Assembly (NCBI GenBank): GCA_020091685.1
Contig: CM034606.1
Span: 14,679,695-14,743,694, forward strand
Length of the DNA: 64,000 nt
Reading direction: 5' to 3'
DNA from: Lutjanus erythropterus
Lineage: Eukaryota; Chordata; Actinopteri; Lutjaniformes; Lutjanidae
The position numbers and the translations under genes were made by a program. The stretch's first letter is position 1, and every line of letters begins with the position of its first letter. Below are positions 40,013-51,470 of this stretch, in pieces. The notes under the pieces are model-generated. The model was not told where the DNA came from. It made no database searches and saw only the letters and a program-made list of their open reading frames with translations.

Positions 40013-41022
40013 CTGAATCCATATTTTTGACTAAGTGTAACCATGACGCAGAAAAAACAAACAAACAAAACACTGCTTTTCAGGTTGTATGGGGTAACGG
40101 GGTAACATTTGGTTTGCAGATTATTTGCAGCAGCACACACAACATTTTTCTGTACTCAATATGTGAATAAATGTTTTGTAATTAAAATAATGAATACTGG
40201 ACTAAAGATTTTCCCAGAGACCTCTTTGCTGTTGAGGCTTTCAGGGGGTCTCATGTGCCAGTCAAGGGGTTTTGGACCCCCTAAGACTCGCTGTACTTCA
40301 CACCATGCAGTTAGTCATTTAATTCATTGTTAATATTAAAAAGATTGAGTAGTGCAGCTTTAATTCGTGCTGTCTTGAGTGAATTTACCTCTCTTAGCAC
40401 TCATTGCCTTTTTTATGCAATTGCACCACTTGTAAAATTTGCTTCTGTCTGAACCTTTAGAATATTCTGCAGACGGAGAAAAAGTTAAAAAAGAAAAAAA
40501 AGGTTGTGAACCATTTCAAATGGCTCACAGCTCCATTGTGACTTTATGAGAGACTCTGACTGCTGCCTTGGTTTTTACTATGATGTTCTGCGAGATGAAA
40601 AGCCAACACTCCAGGTCATTCATTGTGATTGCTCACTGCTACTTGCTGAGCATGAAGAGAACAACTCTGTGAGTGGGAACCACCACCGGGTGTGAGGTGA
40701 CTAAATCACCATGGTGACAGAAGAGGCCGCCCCATCAATTCCTTGCATGGGCATGAAATACTTTATTTTACTGGAGAAAGGGATCAAGAGCTGTGACCTC
40801 CCACTCTGCTGCTCATTGACCTACTACTGAAAATTTAAAATGTAGAGGGCTCTGATTATGCAGTGAACAAAGCCAAATCACGGAGGAGGGTCAAGTGTTG
40901 ACCTATGATGTATGATTGAGGCCGGCGCTTTATGGTCACACTGAAGGAGCATCAAAATAGATTTGAGAGCTGTGAATATTACCTCGTAAGTGGATATTAG
41001 GTTAGAAGTGTTCTGTACATCT

Positions 41023-41765
41023 TGAAAGAATAGTTCAAGCTCTTGGGAAGTATGGCTATTCTCATAGTTAGGTTTGTCTTCCAACTAGGCTTGAAACCAC
41101 AACATGACATTTTTACAATTTGATTTTTGTGCAAATTTAAACTATAAGATATAAGATGTTAAAGGAGCAATATGTAGCATAATATTAGTAATATTGTGCA
41201 TCCAAAAATGAGTACAGCTGTACAAATATTGAGTTGGAGCCACAGACTGTGGGTTAAATAGGTTGAAATCCTATTAAAATATATAGTCTATGGTTGAGGC
41301 GAGTTGTCTCCCCCTGCCTCCTCCTCCCCAGACTGAGGGAATCTTGAGCTGGCTGCAGGAACGCTGCAGGAGCGCAGGACGAGCGCACAGAGTGCACAAA
41401 AACAGTTTTCTGGCCTGGAGTAGAAATTTTAAAGAAAGACACTGTGGCTGTAGCGTCGTTGTTAGAGGAGTGATTATTTCAACTGAACATGTTTCCTTGA
41501 TCTCTGATACATATCGTGGTCATTTTCTGATTTATTACAGTAAATACAATACAGGTTGCTCCTTTAATTAATGAGCTTTAAATGTGCTAATAGGCTGATT
41601 TTGTTACTATTGGACAGAACCAGGCTAGCTGTTACCCCTTGTTTCCGGTCTTTATAATAGACTAAGCTAACTGGCTGCTGGCTTTAGCTTCATATTCACC
41701 ATACAGACCTGAGAGTGGCATTGATCTAATCATATAACTCTCAGCAAGAAGGCAAATTAGCCAAC
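41023..41765. mobile_element. Older DNA-transposon-like element, split by a younger MITE
   Basis: The left end is GAATAGTTCAAGCTCTTGGG. The right part reads CCAGGCTAGCTGTTACCCCT, CTAAGCTAACTGGCTGCTGG and GCATTGATCTAATCATATAA, a sequence I recognise as a frequent percomorph repeat in reverse orientation. The region between is interrupted exactly at a TTAA by the 41159-41567 element. Removing that leaves one TTAA followed by TTAATGAGCTTTA, agreeing with my memory of the intact repeat. Confidence 0.5.
41159..41567. mobile_element. TTAA-flanked MITE inserted in another repeat (409 bp)
   Basis: TTAA at 41159-41162 and 41564-41567 flank inverted ends AGGAGCAA (41163-41170) and TTGCTCCT (41556-41563). 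The interior is GC-richer (CTCCCCCTGCCTCCTCCTCC, GGAGCGCAGGACGAGCGCAC) and non-coding. Exact TTAA duplications and the short inverted ends suggest mobilisation by a piggyBac-type transposase, which is an inference. Confidence 0.7.
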
Positions 41766-41892
41766 ATGTACTCATGCTACCTTGTATTGATGTACTGACA
41801 CTGCTGTGTCATACTGGGGCACAAGATAACCTTTAGCAGCTGTATGGAATGCTGCCAGAGAGTCTTTTTAACAAGTGATAAACATTATGAAA

Positions 41893-41962
41893 CAGTCGCA
41901 GTTTAGGCACCAAAACTACTTGGATAGGTTATGGAAAAGGTTATATTTTGAGTTAAAATACC
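41893..41962 (+). repeat. TTAGG-type dispersed repeat, family H copy 1
   Basis: AAAACTACTTGGATAGGTTA and TGAGTTAAAATACC match the reverse complement of 54552-54635 almost base for base. The family is common in fish, often as short tandem blocks. The next unit at 57882-57995 is more diverged. Confidence 0.55.
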
Positions 41963-41967
41963 TATAC

Positions 41968-42055
41968 GTTGCATTGCATTGCATTGCATTGCCTTGTGTC
42001 ATGTCACATCATGTCATATCATGTCACGTCACATCGCGTTACATTACATCTGTGA
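41968..42055. repeat. Composite microsatellite: (TTGCA)n then ATGTCAC-type units
   Basis: Four to five TTGCA units are followed by about 60 bases of degenerate CATGTCACATCATGTCATAT-type units. This is tandem simple sequence adjoining a family H repeat. Confidence 0.7.
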
Positions 42056-43852
42056 AGTAAGTCGTAAGAAGAAAGTCACATTGTACATGTCACAAAATGC
42101 ACATAATGTTATGTACCTTAAAACTTTTAATAACGTCTTGGTCTTATGTTGGACATGATCTCTGCCTCTCTAAGGTGAAAGTCCTTAGTCTTTAGTCAGA
42201 TGTGGACGTTCTCATTCTTTATACTATGTTGTAAGTGCAGTACAGAACTTACAGCTGCTAACTGTATGAGTCCCAGAGTGGCATGACAAAATGTTTGTAT
42301 TTGTCGACTCTGGAATAGGAATAGGCTTTTTGTGATTTTTTTGTTTTTTGTGTGGTTTATTATCCTATCATTTATCACCGACTGCAGAACAGAAAATCAA
42401 AAATGTCTGGTTTTAAATGATTCACACTGTGTGTGACAGGAAGTATTTCCAAGCTGTCATTTCCTCTCTGTGTCCAGCGCTGAGGCTGAATCTGAGGATT
42501 GGCCGAGCTAATTTGGAGCAGGTGATGTGGGAAAGTTATAATTGTGCTTTTGTTCACACATTCACAGCTGACAATGTACCACCTGCCACTGTGTGAAGCG
42601 TGCACACATAATATGCTGCCTGTACTTGCCATGTGGTTTTCACCCAAAACTTGTGTTACACATTACATCTACTTCCATAATAATTCAGAGATGCCTTGCA
42701 AATAAGCTGATTAGAGAATCAGAACATATGCATTTTTAATAGTGGCATATTTAAGGTGCAGTGGAGAAACACATTCAAGCATTGTTTCACATTTAAATAT
42801 ATTAATACATTACCACTGTCAATTCTAGCAAGGTATTTGACACCTGAAATTGGAGGTATTACTGTGTAGGAGTGTATCATTTCACTGTAATGTGAAATGT
42901 GGCCTGGTTGCTGGAGTTCATTATCCAGCTCTTGGCCTGGAGCCGGTTAGAGAGCAAACCTCTGAGCAGGTTTCAGACCCTACTCAGATGAGCGTGAACT
43001 TCCCTCACAATGGCTGCCTGTGCAATCAGATGACCACACATCTCTAAGTTTTACTCGTTCATTCTCACTCGCCTACGACGCCTCTCAACACGAGCACAGT
43101 GTGTGATAGGCGGGGGTATTTTTAGACATGCTATTTGGAAGTGACTGAGATACATGGCTTCCCTGTCGAACTATTCATTTCAACAATAAGACACCTACCC
43201 TAAATGAGAACGATTAAGCCCTCTACTTGACTGAAGTCCCTGAACTTCCCACCTTGACGAAAGTGATGTTGCCAAAAAGCATTTTGCTTCTCTTCTTAAA
43301 ACATACATCCCTTAAGAATATTTCTGTTTCTAAATTTTTAGGCTTCCAAAAAGAAAGAATAAATGTCAGCTACGACGTGACACAACTTCATCTCCCCATC
43401 CAGCCTCACCACCCAGAAAAAAGAGACTTCATCAACAATAAAGAGGCTGACAGGAGTGTGATGTAGGCCCACGGTGAGCAAATCCGACAGGGCTACACCA
43501 AACATCTCCTGGCTGACTTATTAGCATCCTGAAAAGTAGGTCAATCAAAGGAGGAGGGGTGAAGCGTGGTTAAAAAAAAATGCATTTTAGTGTTGGGAAT
43601 AGAGCAACTGAAGTAATTCAGAACTAAAAAAAAATATGTATAATTGTATTGTTGTAGTATTTTGTGCACAATTATACAAATACAACAAAAATATGAATGC
43701 TACATTTTTGTTTCCTTCCATTTTTCACAAGTTGAAGTGAAAGACTTCAGACTTCATCTGTGCACACAAAAGGTTTATTTCTCTGAAATGTCATTCACAA
43801 ATTAATTAGTGTTAGTGAACACTTCTCCTTTGCCAAGATAACAAGTGGTCAC

Positions 43853-44184
43853 AAGGCCACTCTAAATGTGCTGTTTTATCTTGAAAAAAGACATTTATTA
43901 TTGAACTATGGCTATTTCAACATAGGGCTTCTGATACCTTTTTTTTTTTCCCAGGAAGGCAAAGTCGTGACCCGTCCTACTCTGCCTATTCTGCCTTGTT
44001 GGTTGGGTTGGTTGGGTTTAGGCCTGAGGAGTGATTGGTTAGTATTAGGGTAAGAATATCAGAGTAAGCCAATCAGAGACAGAGTAGGACAGGTTGTGAC
44101 TTTGCCCTCCTGTGAAATAGCCACAGTTCAGTGCCCAATAAATGTCTTTTTCCAAGATAAAACTGCACATTTTAGAGTGTCCTT
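43853..44184. mobile_element. Foldback MITE with arms of about 120 bases (332 bp)
   Basis: Left arm CACTCTAAATGTGCTG, TTTTATCTTGAAAAAAGACA, ATGGCTATTTCA, GGCAAAGTCGTGACCCGTCC. The right arm read in reverse gives the same order: CACTCTAAAATGTGCAG, TTTTATCTTGGAAAAAGACA, GTGGCTATTTCA, GGCAAAGTCACAACCTGTCC. The arms also share TACTCTG next to the loop, which contains a GGTTG tandem stretch (43999-44020). The whole element could form one long hairpin. It is non-coding. Confidence 0.7.
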
Positions 44185-45434
44185 TTATTGTTACCAGTCC
44201 AAGGCACACCCGTGCAACAATCATGCTGTTTTAATCAGCATCTCTATCTGCCACACCTGTCAGGTGCAGTGCTCGCAATTAGGGCTTTCCTGTTGTCCCG
44301 AGGACAATAAAAAATAGGTCCTGGGTCACAAAAAGAGAGACAATTATGGGAGAATAGAGAAACTTATCAGAATCTAAATTTAAATTCTGTGTATCATCAG
44401 AAACAAGTTTCCATGTGCACTGCAGTTTGCAGTGATGCATTCATTGATAAAACAATTAGAAGTAAACAAGAAACAGTATTTTAATCAATGAAAACTGATT
44501 GTGACCAAACACACAGGGTGATTTCAGTGTTTTATTTACGTAACAAATTTGTGACCATAAAGAGAAGTGAACTGTTTGTGTGTAGCAGTCTTACATGTTT
44601 TCCTTGTGCTCATGAAAAAAATGGGAGCAAAAACAAAAGAATTGCATTTATAGTTTTGCGGGGTGCAAAATATGTGCTTAGTCTTAATGTTCATAGGAAA
44701 ACGAGTTGTATCATAGCCATCTTTAAATTAGTAATTGTTGCACAACAGCACTACATCTTCTCATGTCTTACAAGCTAATTGCCAATTAATTCATTTAGGG
44801 GATTTCAAGAAAATAAATTCCTACAGAATCCATATCTAGAACACTTTTTTGAAACTTTTCCATTGTTGCTGCCAAGCACTCAGCAGGCAGGATACATCTT
44901 CTTCAAAGTAAACCATGCTGAACTGTTAAGATCTGTTTCATTACATGATGACATTTAAAGGGCTATAATTGCAATCAGGAACAAGTAAAAGTCCCTGTAG
45001 AAATGACAGTGTAAAATAAGCAAATAGATAATAATCAGTCATCCCTGAAATATGTGACATGTTTACAGTTTAAGACAAGCATCAGGAATCAGATACGATT
45101 CTTAAAAGGGGAGATCATTAAAGAGAGTTAATACTGTACATTGTCACATTGTGATAATGATGACAGTAGTGTAGTTTTCTTTTGATTTGAAGCTGGTTTG
45201 AAGTTGGAGCCTGTCAGAGGACCATGTAACCTTGCTGCATTAATAATGATGATGATGATGTCAGCTTCTGTAGATGAGAAATGGCACAGATCTAGAGAAA
45301 GTAGGCAGGCAGGTGGGTAGTGAGCTTATATAAAAGTTGAAAAAAAGAAGGATTTGATGAGTTAATGTGTGTGGAATGGGAATCAAAATGACACTGGTTG
45401 TACAAATATTCATAGCAGAGTGTCCATGTATGTA

Positions 45435-45450
45435 TGTGTGTGTGTGTGTC
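45435..45450. repeat. (TG)n microsatellite
   Basis: Short TGTGTG run after ATGTATGTATG. Simple sequence. Confidence 0.6.
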
Positions 45451-45489
45451 CAGCCATTGTTTACATAGTCTGTAACCATTTTATGTGGG

Positions 45490-45900
45490 ACATCTAAATA
45501 TTTAATGGCATATAAAGGCTTTTTTCTGGATATGCTGTGTTTGCATATTTATATGCTTTTAAGGCTCCACAAACAACTGTGTTGATGGCTCACAGTGGAT
45601 TCAATAAAGTTGTGATTATGAGGAAGTATGGGATTTTTGCAAATGGACTCCTTGTACATTTATCACTCATTTCACTGGGCCTATAATTCACTCTCTAGCC
45701 CATAATTTAAAAAACCACAATGCACAGCACATAATGCAAATCCACACATACAGAGCGGAGGTCTTTGATGGATTTGTGTTATAATATGCATGCAACATCA
45801 TAATTATTCTGGCTCCTGGAAGGCCAGGATTTCCAGGGAAATGCAAAGCCAAAGTGCCTTCGTATTGATGAATCTGCAGATTGCCCCAGGTAAACTCTTT
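45490..45900. promoter_or_regulatory. Candidate conserved non-coding element upstream of the promoter
   Basis: About 410 bases free of recognised repeats, with an octamer-like ATGCAAAT (45736-45743), several TAATT cores (ATCATAATTATTCTGG) and TTTATATGCTTTTAAGG. It sits about 14.5 kb upstream of the predicted start site. Texture only; conservation untested. Confidence 0.25.
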
Positions 45901-46470
45901 TCTTTTTATTTCTAGTCTTTTGCAGTCAAGTTGTTATCGTAGTGGTGCTGGAAGCTGTCCACACTAACTTTGATCACTTCTATAATCATGACCGTGGAGG
46001 AATCTCCAAACATGATAGCTTTGTCCCGTATTCAGCTCTGCCCTCATCCCTGGAAATGAAAGCAGCAGAAAAAAAAGAGGTAGGGTAGTACTTTTAGGGG
46101 AGAATGTTTTTTTTCTACATCTTTGCTTTTTCTCTGACATATCTTTGAAGTTATTTGTATCCTCAGGCAAAGCAAAAGTACTGAGTGTGATAGCTTTTTA
46201 TTCACTGTAAGATTTGGTTTTTGTTTTGTTTCTTTTCTCGACTTTTTTATGCAGCGTAGCGTATTTCAGACACAGTGATGGCGGCTGAGCCTAGGGGAGT
46301 TACAGCTTGTCTGTGTACAGAGTGCACTTGTTAGGTCTCTGGGTTCTAGTGGTGGAAATCAAAATAACACTGAATGAACAGGGAGACACTGAAAAGAAAA
46401 TGACTCTCAAGTTTAAAAATTTGAGATTTAAAAACAGGACTACGAGTCTGCAGCCATAGCAGTGTCTCTA

Positions 46471-46500
<30 letters not shown>
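46471..46500. repeat. (ATT)10 microsatellite
   Basis: Ten uninterrupted ATT units. Likely length-polymorphic. Confidence 0.9.
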
Positions 46501-46502
<2 letters not shown>

Positions 46503-47919
46503 TACAACAAGCTAGGGACTATTGTCTTTATGTTGTTTTACCTGGTCCTCGTTTAGTTTGTATACCATATGTCCACATTTACAGTGTTTAACTAAAAAAA
46601 TATTTAATTGCTTCTTCAAGTTCATCTTTGCTCGATGAATGACAACCCACACAGCATTTTAATCCTAATATCTGCAAATGAATGAAGGATTAAGTGAGCA
46701 CTAATTATTTTCTGTAACTTCACTGCAGCTGGTCTTTGATAAGTTCTCTATCAATTAATGAGATGATAAGCTCAGGGAAGTTATATTGAAAATATATTGT
46801 TTTAATTCGTTAAGTTTCATCAAGATTTTATTAGAACTCAGTGACCCAGCCAACTATAGTATAATATGATTTTTTAAAAATGTGGCTCACAAATTGCTGC
46901 ATGTTATGTTTTCTGTTAAGTGTGAAGAACTGCATGATAACAAGAGGAAAAAACTGTGAAGAAGCAGATGAACACTTGACTGGTGAAGCTTTTTGAATCT
47001 AATTTTAGTAACAAGCACCAGGTTGACTTAGTTGAGTCAACAGCACTTGCAGTTACACACCAGAACGACGCTTCAGATTGTTTTGATTTGTTTTGTTGTT
47101 GGGGGAACAATCACTCTCTAATCAAGTGGATTATAATCTGTGGGAGTCAGTTTCATGGGAAATGAGATCTACATGACAATCAGTTCCTCAGCAGGCACAA
47201 ATCAACTGCACCAGTCAGTCACCCTTCAAACTTTATTTATCAACGTCCATAACTGTATTTCTAACCACTCTAAGTACAATAAAAATATAGGGATTGTAAC
47301 TATATGCATTGATAAATGAAATGAACTGCGCTTAAGTAATTATGAAGAAATGTTTTCAGAATGCAAAATGTGCACTATGCATGTTTTCCTTTTTACAATG
47401 AAGCCGGTGGCCTTGAATGTTGACAGCGACAAAGCCGTGGCCCTGACAGGCACATTAGGGCCTACAGATGTCATATAACTGTGAATGAATGACACGTGTG
47501 AAGCTATATGGCTGCTTAGCAGTTCCAGTTGAATATACTGAAATAGAAACAACGCAGTTCCAGACAGCGGGTTGCATGTACAGACATGGTGATTCAGACC
47601 TTCGCCACAAACATACATGGACATGCATATATTTGAACGCACTTATGAAAGTAATAATCTAAAAAAGATGTACTGAATATGGTGTCTGCCAACCTTGGAG
47701 CTTGTGCTTCACTTACCATATGCAATATATTAGAATATAAAGCAAACATTTCTTTATTCAGTGGGACGATGAAGCCCTGGGCACAGACGGGTAAAGGCTA
47801 CTCCCTCCTCCAAGTAACACCCTCATACTGAGACACAAAATGACTACAAACATCATGGCCACATAGTTTGTAGTTATTTACTTAATAGTGTTGTGTTTCT
47901 TTGTAGGGCAGTGTATTGG

Positions 47920-48246
47920 CAAGAAGCTGGTGATACAATACATATCAAAATACAGGGGTTACAATACAATATATTGCAATAGGTGATACATTGCTATTTT
48001 TTAAAGCTAATTTTGAACACAGCAACAAATGCATTAAATCTGAGTTGAAAACTTAACTTTTTATGCAATCAGAACAGGGGAGATAGATAACAACACTGCA
48101 CACGTAGCAGTCAGGGGCTTAAACACAACAAAAAAAATGAACCACTGTCACAAATCTTTCCATATATCAGAGCATCACGATACAATGTTTTGAGAATTGA
48201 TCCAGTATACAAAAAATAATACTGTGATACTCAGGTGTATTGATAT
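47920..48246 (+). mobile_element. hAT-like degraded repeat, family D copy 2
   Basis: Matches 20120-20460 in the same orientation (ATGCAATCAGAACAG, TAGATAACAACACTGC, CACAAATCTTTCC). Its left part has GTGATACAATACATATC and its right part GGTGTATTGATATTTTC, consistent with terminal CGATA-rich ends. It is followed at once by the tandem array at 48247-48560. Confidence 0.55.
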
Positions 48247-48560
48247 TTTCTTACACCCCTGTCTTTTTGCAGTTGTTTGTGTCGCTTCGTAGCCTTCTCT
48301 TATCTCTTTGCAGTCATTTTATATCCCTTTTTAATCTCTTAATAGTTGTTTTGCATGTCTTTGTTGTTGTTTGTGACACTCCGTAGTTGGTTTATTTGGT
48401 CATTTTGCATCTCTTTGTAGCCCTATCCCATGTCTTTGTAGTTTTTCTGCGTCTCTTTTTTGGTTGCTTTGCATATCTTTATACCTGTAGTGGATCTGTG
48501 TCACTTTGTAGTCGTTTTGTGTCTCTTTTTTGTGTTTTTGCTTCTCTTTCAGTAGCATTT
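48247..48560. repeat. Degenerate 21-bp minisatellite
   Basis: Units of the type TTTGTAGTCGTTTTGTGTCTC recur about 15 times with drift (TTTGTAGCCCTATCCCATGTC, TTTGTAGTTTTTCTGCGTCTC, TTTATACCTGTAGTGGATCTG). The 21-base period shows as a seven-residue periodicity when the minus strand is translated (MQSNQKR, DAEKLQR, HGIGLQR), which explains the long open frames on both strands here. They are not genes. Confidence 0.65.
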
Positions 48561-51164
48561 TGCAGGTGAAACATAATCTCAAGTGCTGCTGTTAATTCAA
48601 AAGCTGCACCTGAACTTCAGTGTTTTGTTCACAGTGGAGATGAAGAGAGGCTGTCTGCTTCCTGTCCAGAGCTTCCTGTCACAGCAGATCAACACTCCTA
48701 CAGGCACAAAATACTACAGCACACTATACAGAATAAGACTGTCAAAGAAATCCTACTGTTTTGCTTTAAACTGCTTCACTAATGTGATTGTATTTTAACA
48801 AAATGTTACTGTAACCTCAGTATACTGTGCAGCTATGATATGATGGAAAAAATAAAATAAACAAAATGTATTTGTTAACAGCTACTCGACTTGTTCAATA
48901 ATCCATCCATGCTTGGTTATTATGAGAGGAATTCTGGTGTTATGAAGCAGACATTGTTATACAGACATGATGAATTACATAGCACCTCAAGAAGTCATTG
49001 AAGAATCATCCCCTCTATAGCCACACTTAGCTGATCAGACCTCTACTCACCCTTGATTAAGAGAGCATTCACATCAAGTATGTTTAGACATTTGTATGCA
49101 AACTCCACTGAATAGGTGAGAAAATGGCATTGAAGTCAGAGCACCAAATAACCCACAGAGATGTGAGGAAAAGTCAAGTCTGAATGTGCTTTCAAGAAAG
49201 CTGTGTGGTGCCTTGCTTTCATAGGGCTGAGAAAATAGCTGATCAAACCACTGGAATGAACCTCGACTGCAAGGTTTTGTAGACGTGATGGAATACATTG
49301 CTCTCTTCGCTGACAGAGGATGATGTAATTTATGATGTAGAACGCAGGTCATCCATCACGCTTGGGTAGAGTTAAACACGCAACCAAACCTCTGTCACCA
49401 AGCCAAATTTGTCCGATGTGAACTAGCACCAGTGGTAAACGCTTAGTTTGAATTTCATCAAATTTAGTACAAATGTCCACTTGGGCTCAAGGATGAACTG
49501 ATTAGATTTTGGTGGTTTAAGTTCAAGGGCAATGTGCACTCATATCCATCTCATTCTCATGAACCCTATTTCTCAGGAACGCCAGGAGCTACTTTGTCTT
49601 GACAACACAGCCATACAAGAATTCTAACATGGAACCAATAACCACTCATGTGCAGCCTGGTTGGAGTTTATTGGAGCACACAAAGCTAGTGGACTTTACA
49701 CACGGTGGCAAAACATCCGACATATAAAAGCATTTAAGACGAGGCAAATTCAAACAATTTTCCCTTTATAATTTTTTGCCATTAAAACAGTCTTAAAAAG
49801 TCTTAAATAGAACTTGTTGACAGCAGAAACCCTGTAGACAGGTATGTAATGTCTATTTTATTTCTGAAATACACTGTGAAACACTGAGTGGAGGAATAAG
49901 TCACAGTGAACATTGTTGTAATACAACTGTCTTATAATGTAACATTTTATCTTCTTGCTATCAAGCAACATCTTGCGGTTGGCTTGATGTTATGAAGACA
50001 TAATGTTACTGGGGAACGCTGATAACTTAAAGGGATAGTTGAGATAGTTTGTGAGGTGGTGTGTTACAGTGCAGCAAAGGCAGGTGCTCTTATGCATAGA
50101 AAAACAGAAGTTTGCCCAGTCTTGGGAAACACAGTCTTCATCCCAGGAAACATTACTGCTTTTGTCCACAGGTGCCACCAAAACCAACAAAAAGTGTTCC
50201 TTGCTGTTGCTTTAAAAATACTACTACAATTTTATACCTGACAGAATAGTAATGGGAGACAAATACTGCTGAACACTGCATATCCTCCAAAGTGCTCTTA
50301 ACAAAACACTCATCAAAACAATACCAACTCAAAGCCTCTGCACACTGACCACAAACAATTTGATGCTGCTCATGCAAACACCCACGCTGTCACATTCAAA
50401 TTAACAGGTGCCAATAGCTCCTCGGGCTGTCTGTGGGGGTTTCAGAGTCCACCTGTGTTGAGCAGCTATGTTGTGAACTCTCCGTGACACCAACGTGTGA
50501 ATGCGCCTCGGCATCCATCCCTGAATAATTTGTGGGCTGCCAGCTGAACCGGGCTAAATGGTCTCCTAGCCCTTCAGAGATGCACTCTGCTCTGCAATCC
50601 CAAGTAGTCCACATTTCATGCATCTGGGGCTGCTATAGTGAAAGAAAAATAAGGCCACAAAATACGGGTTGCATAACAGATTTTTCAAATATGTATGCGC
50701 TTAATGAATTATATGCCTCTCTCTGGCTGTTTTCCAAACCATTCAGTTTGACTGATATATACACCTGGAATGACACATGCTCTACAGACCTAAATAGTAG
50801 CTCTTGTGAATATTGCAGGTATCATAGACAGCTGCCAACAGACATATAATTTCCTCATGCTGCTATAAAAGAGGAAGACATGAAGATTACTATGAATTGT
50901 ATAAACTCTAATAATGAACCCTAATAACAGACTTTTTTACTTGTTGTTTTTACTTGTTACTGATATGTCTTTGCAAATCCTAGTCAACATATATTTTATG
51001 ACAAAGGCACAATCAGGGGTGTTTCCAGATTTTTTTGACAGGGACGACCCATGCAGGGCACTGACTGACTGACTGATGCAGGGGTGGTAACTTTGTGTAT
51101 GTTGTACTCAAGCATTCGTTTAGAGTTGTCTCCGGCCATCAGGCGTCCATTATTCTCATTTATT

Positions 51165-51470
51165 GTTTTTTTTTTTTTTGCACTCCATCAACCACCATGT
51201 TCATCAGGTAGTGGCTTACAGGGTTAGGGATAATGTGATACAAAGTACAGGAGCAAACACTATGGAAAAAATGTTAACAGGAAACAAAGACGATCTGGCT
51301 AAGAGGCATGTGAAACAGGTAATTATGTATACACAAGGATCAGGGGCAGGTGAGTAAATGGCAACAGGCGTGGCTGATGAAGGGTGGGAACACATGAGGA
51401 CAAGAAACTGAAATGATGAGAGGTGAATACTACAAAATAAAACAGGAAACAAGAGTAAATGTTACAAATA
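51165..51470. repeat. Possible interspersed repeat, unclassified
   Basis: A T run is followed by purine-rich text with ACACAAGGATCAGGGGCAGG, GGCGTGGCTGATGAAGG and AAACAGGAAACAAGAG, which I associate loosely with fish repeats. There is no second copy in this window. Confidence 0.3.

Noticed and set aside
39751..40140. 129-codon open frame on the minus strand, with a 100-codon frame opposite
   Set aside because: Both run across a tRNA-derived SINE and contain no recognisable domain. The frame is open by chance in repeat sequence.
46471..46500. Regular short spacing that could suggest a functional array
   Set aside because: It is a plain ATT microsatellite.
48387..48582. Two 60-codon frames on opposite strands, one with heptad-like repeats
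   Set aside because: They are produced by the 21-bp minisatellite, which explains both the periodicity and the lack of stops.
50030..50080. AAAGGGATAGTTGAGATAG looked like the end of a third family C element
   Set aside because: Similarity fades after about 25 bases, and no inverted partner was found downstream.
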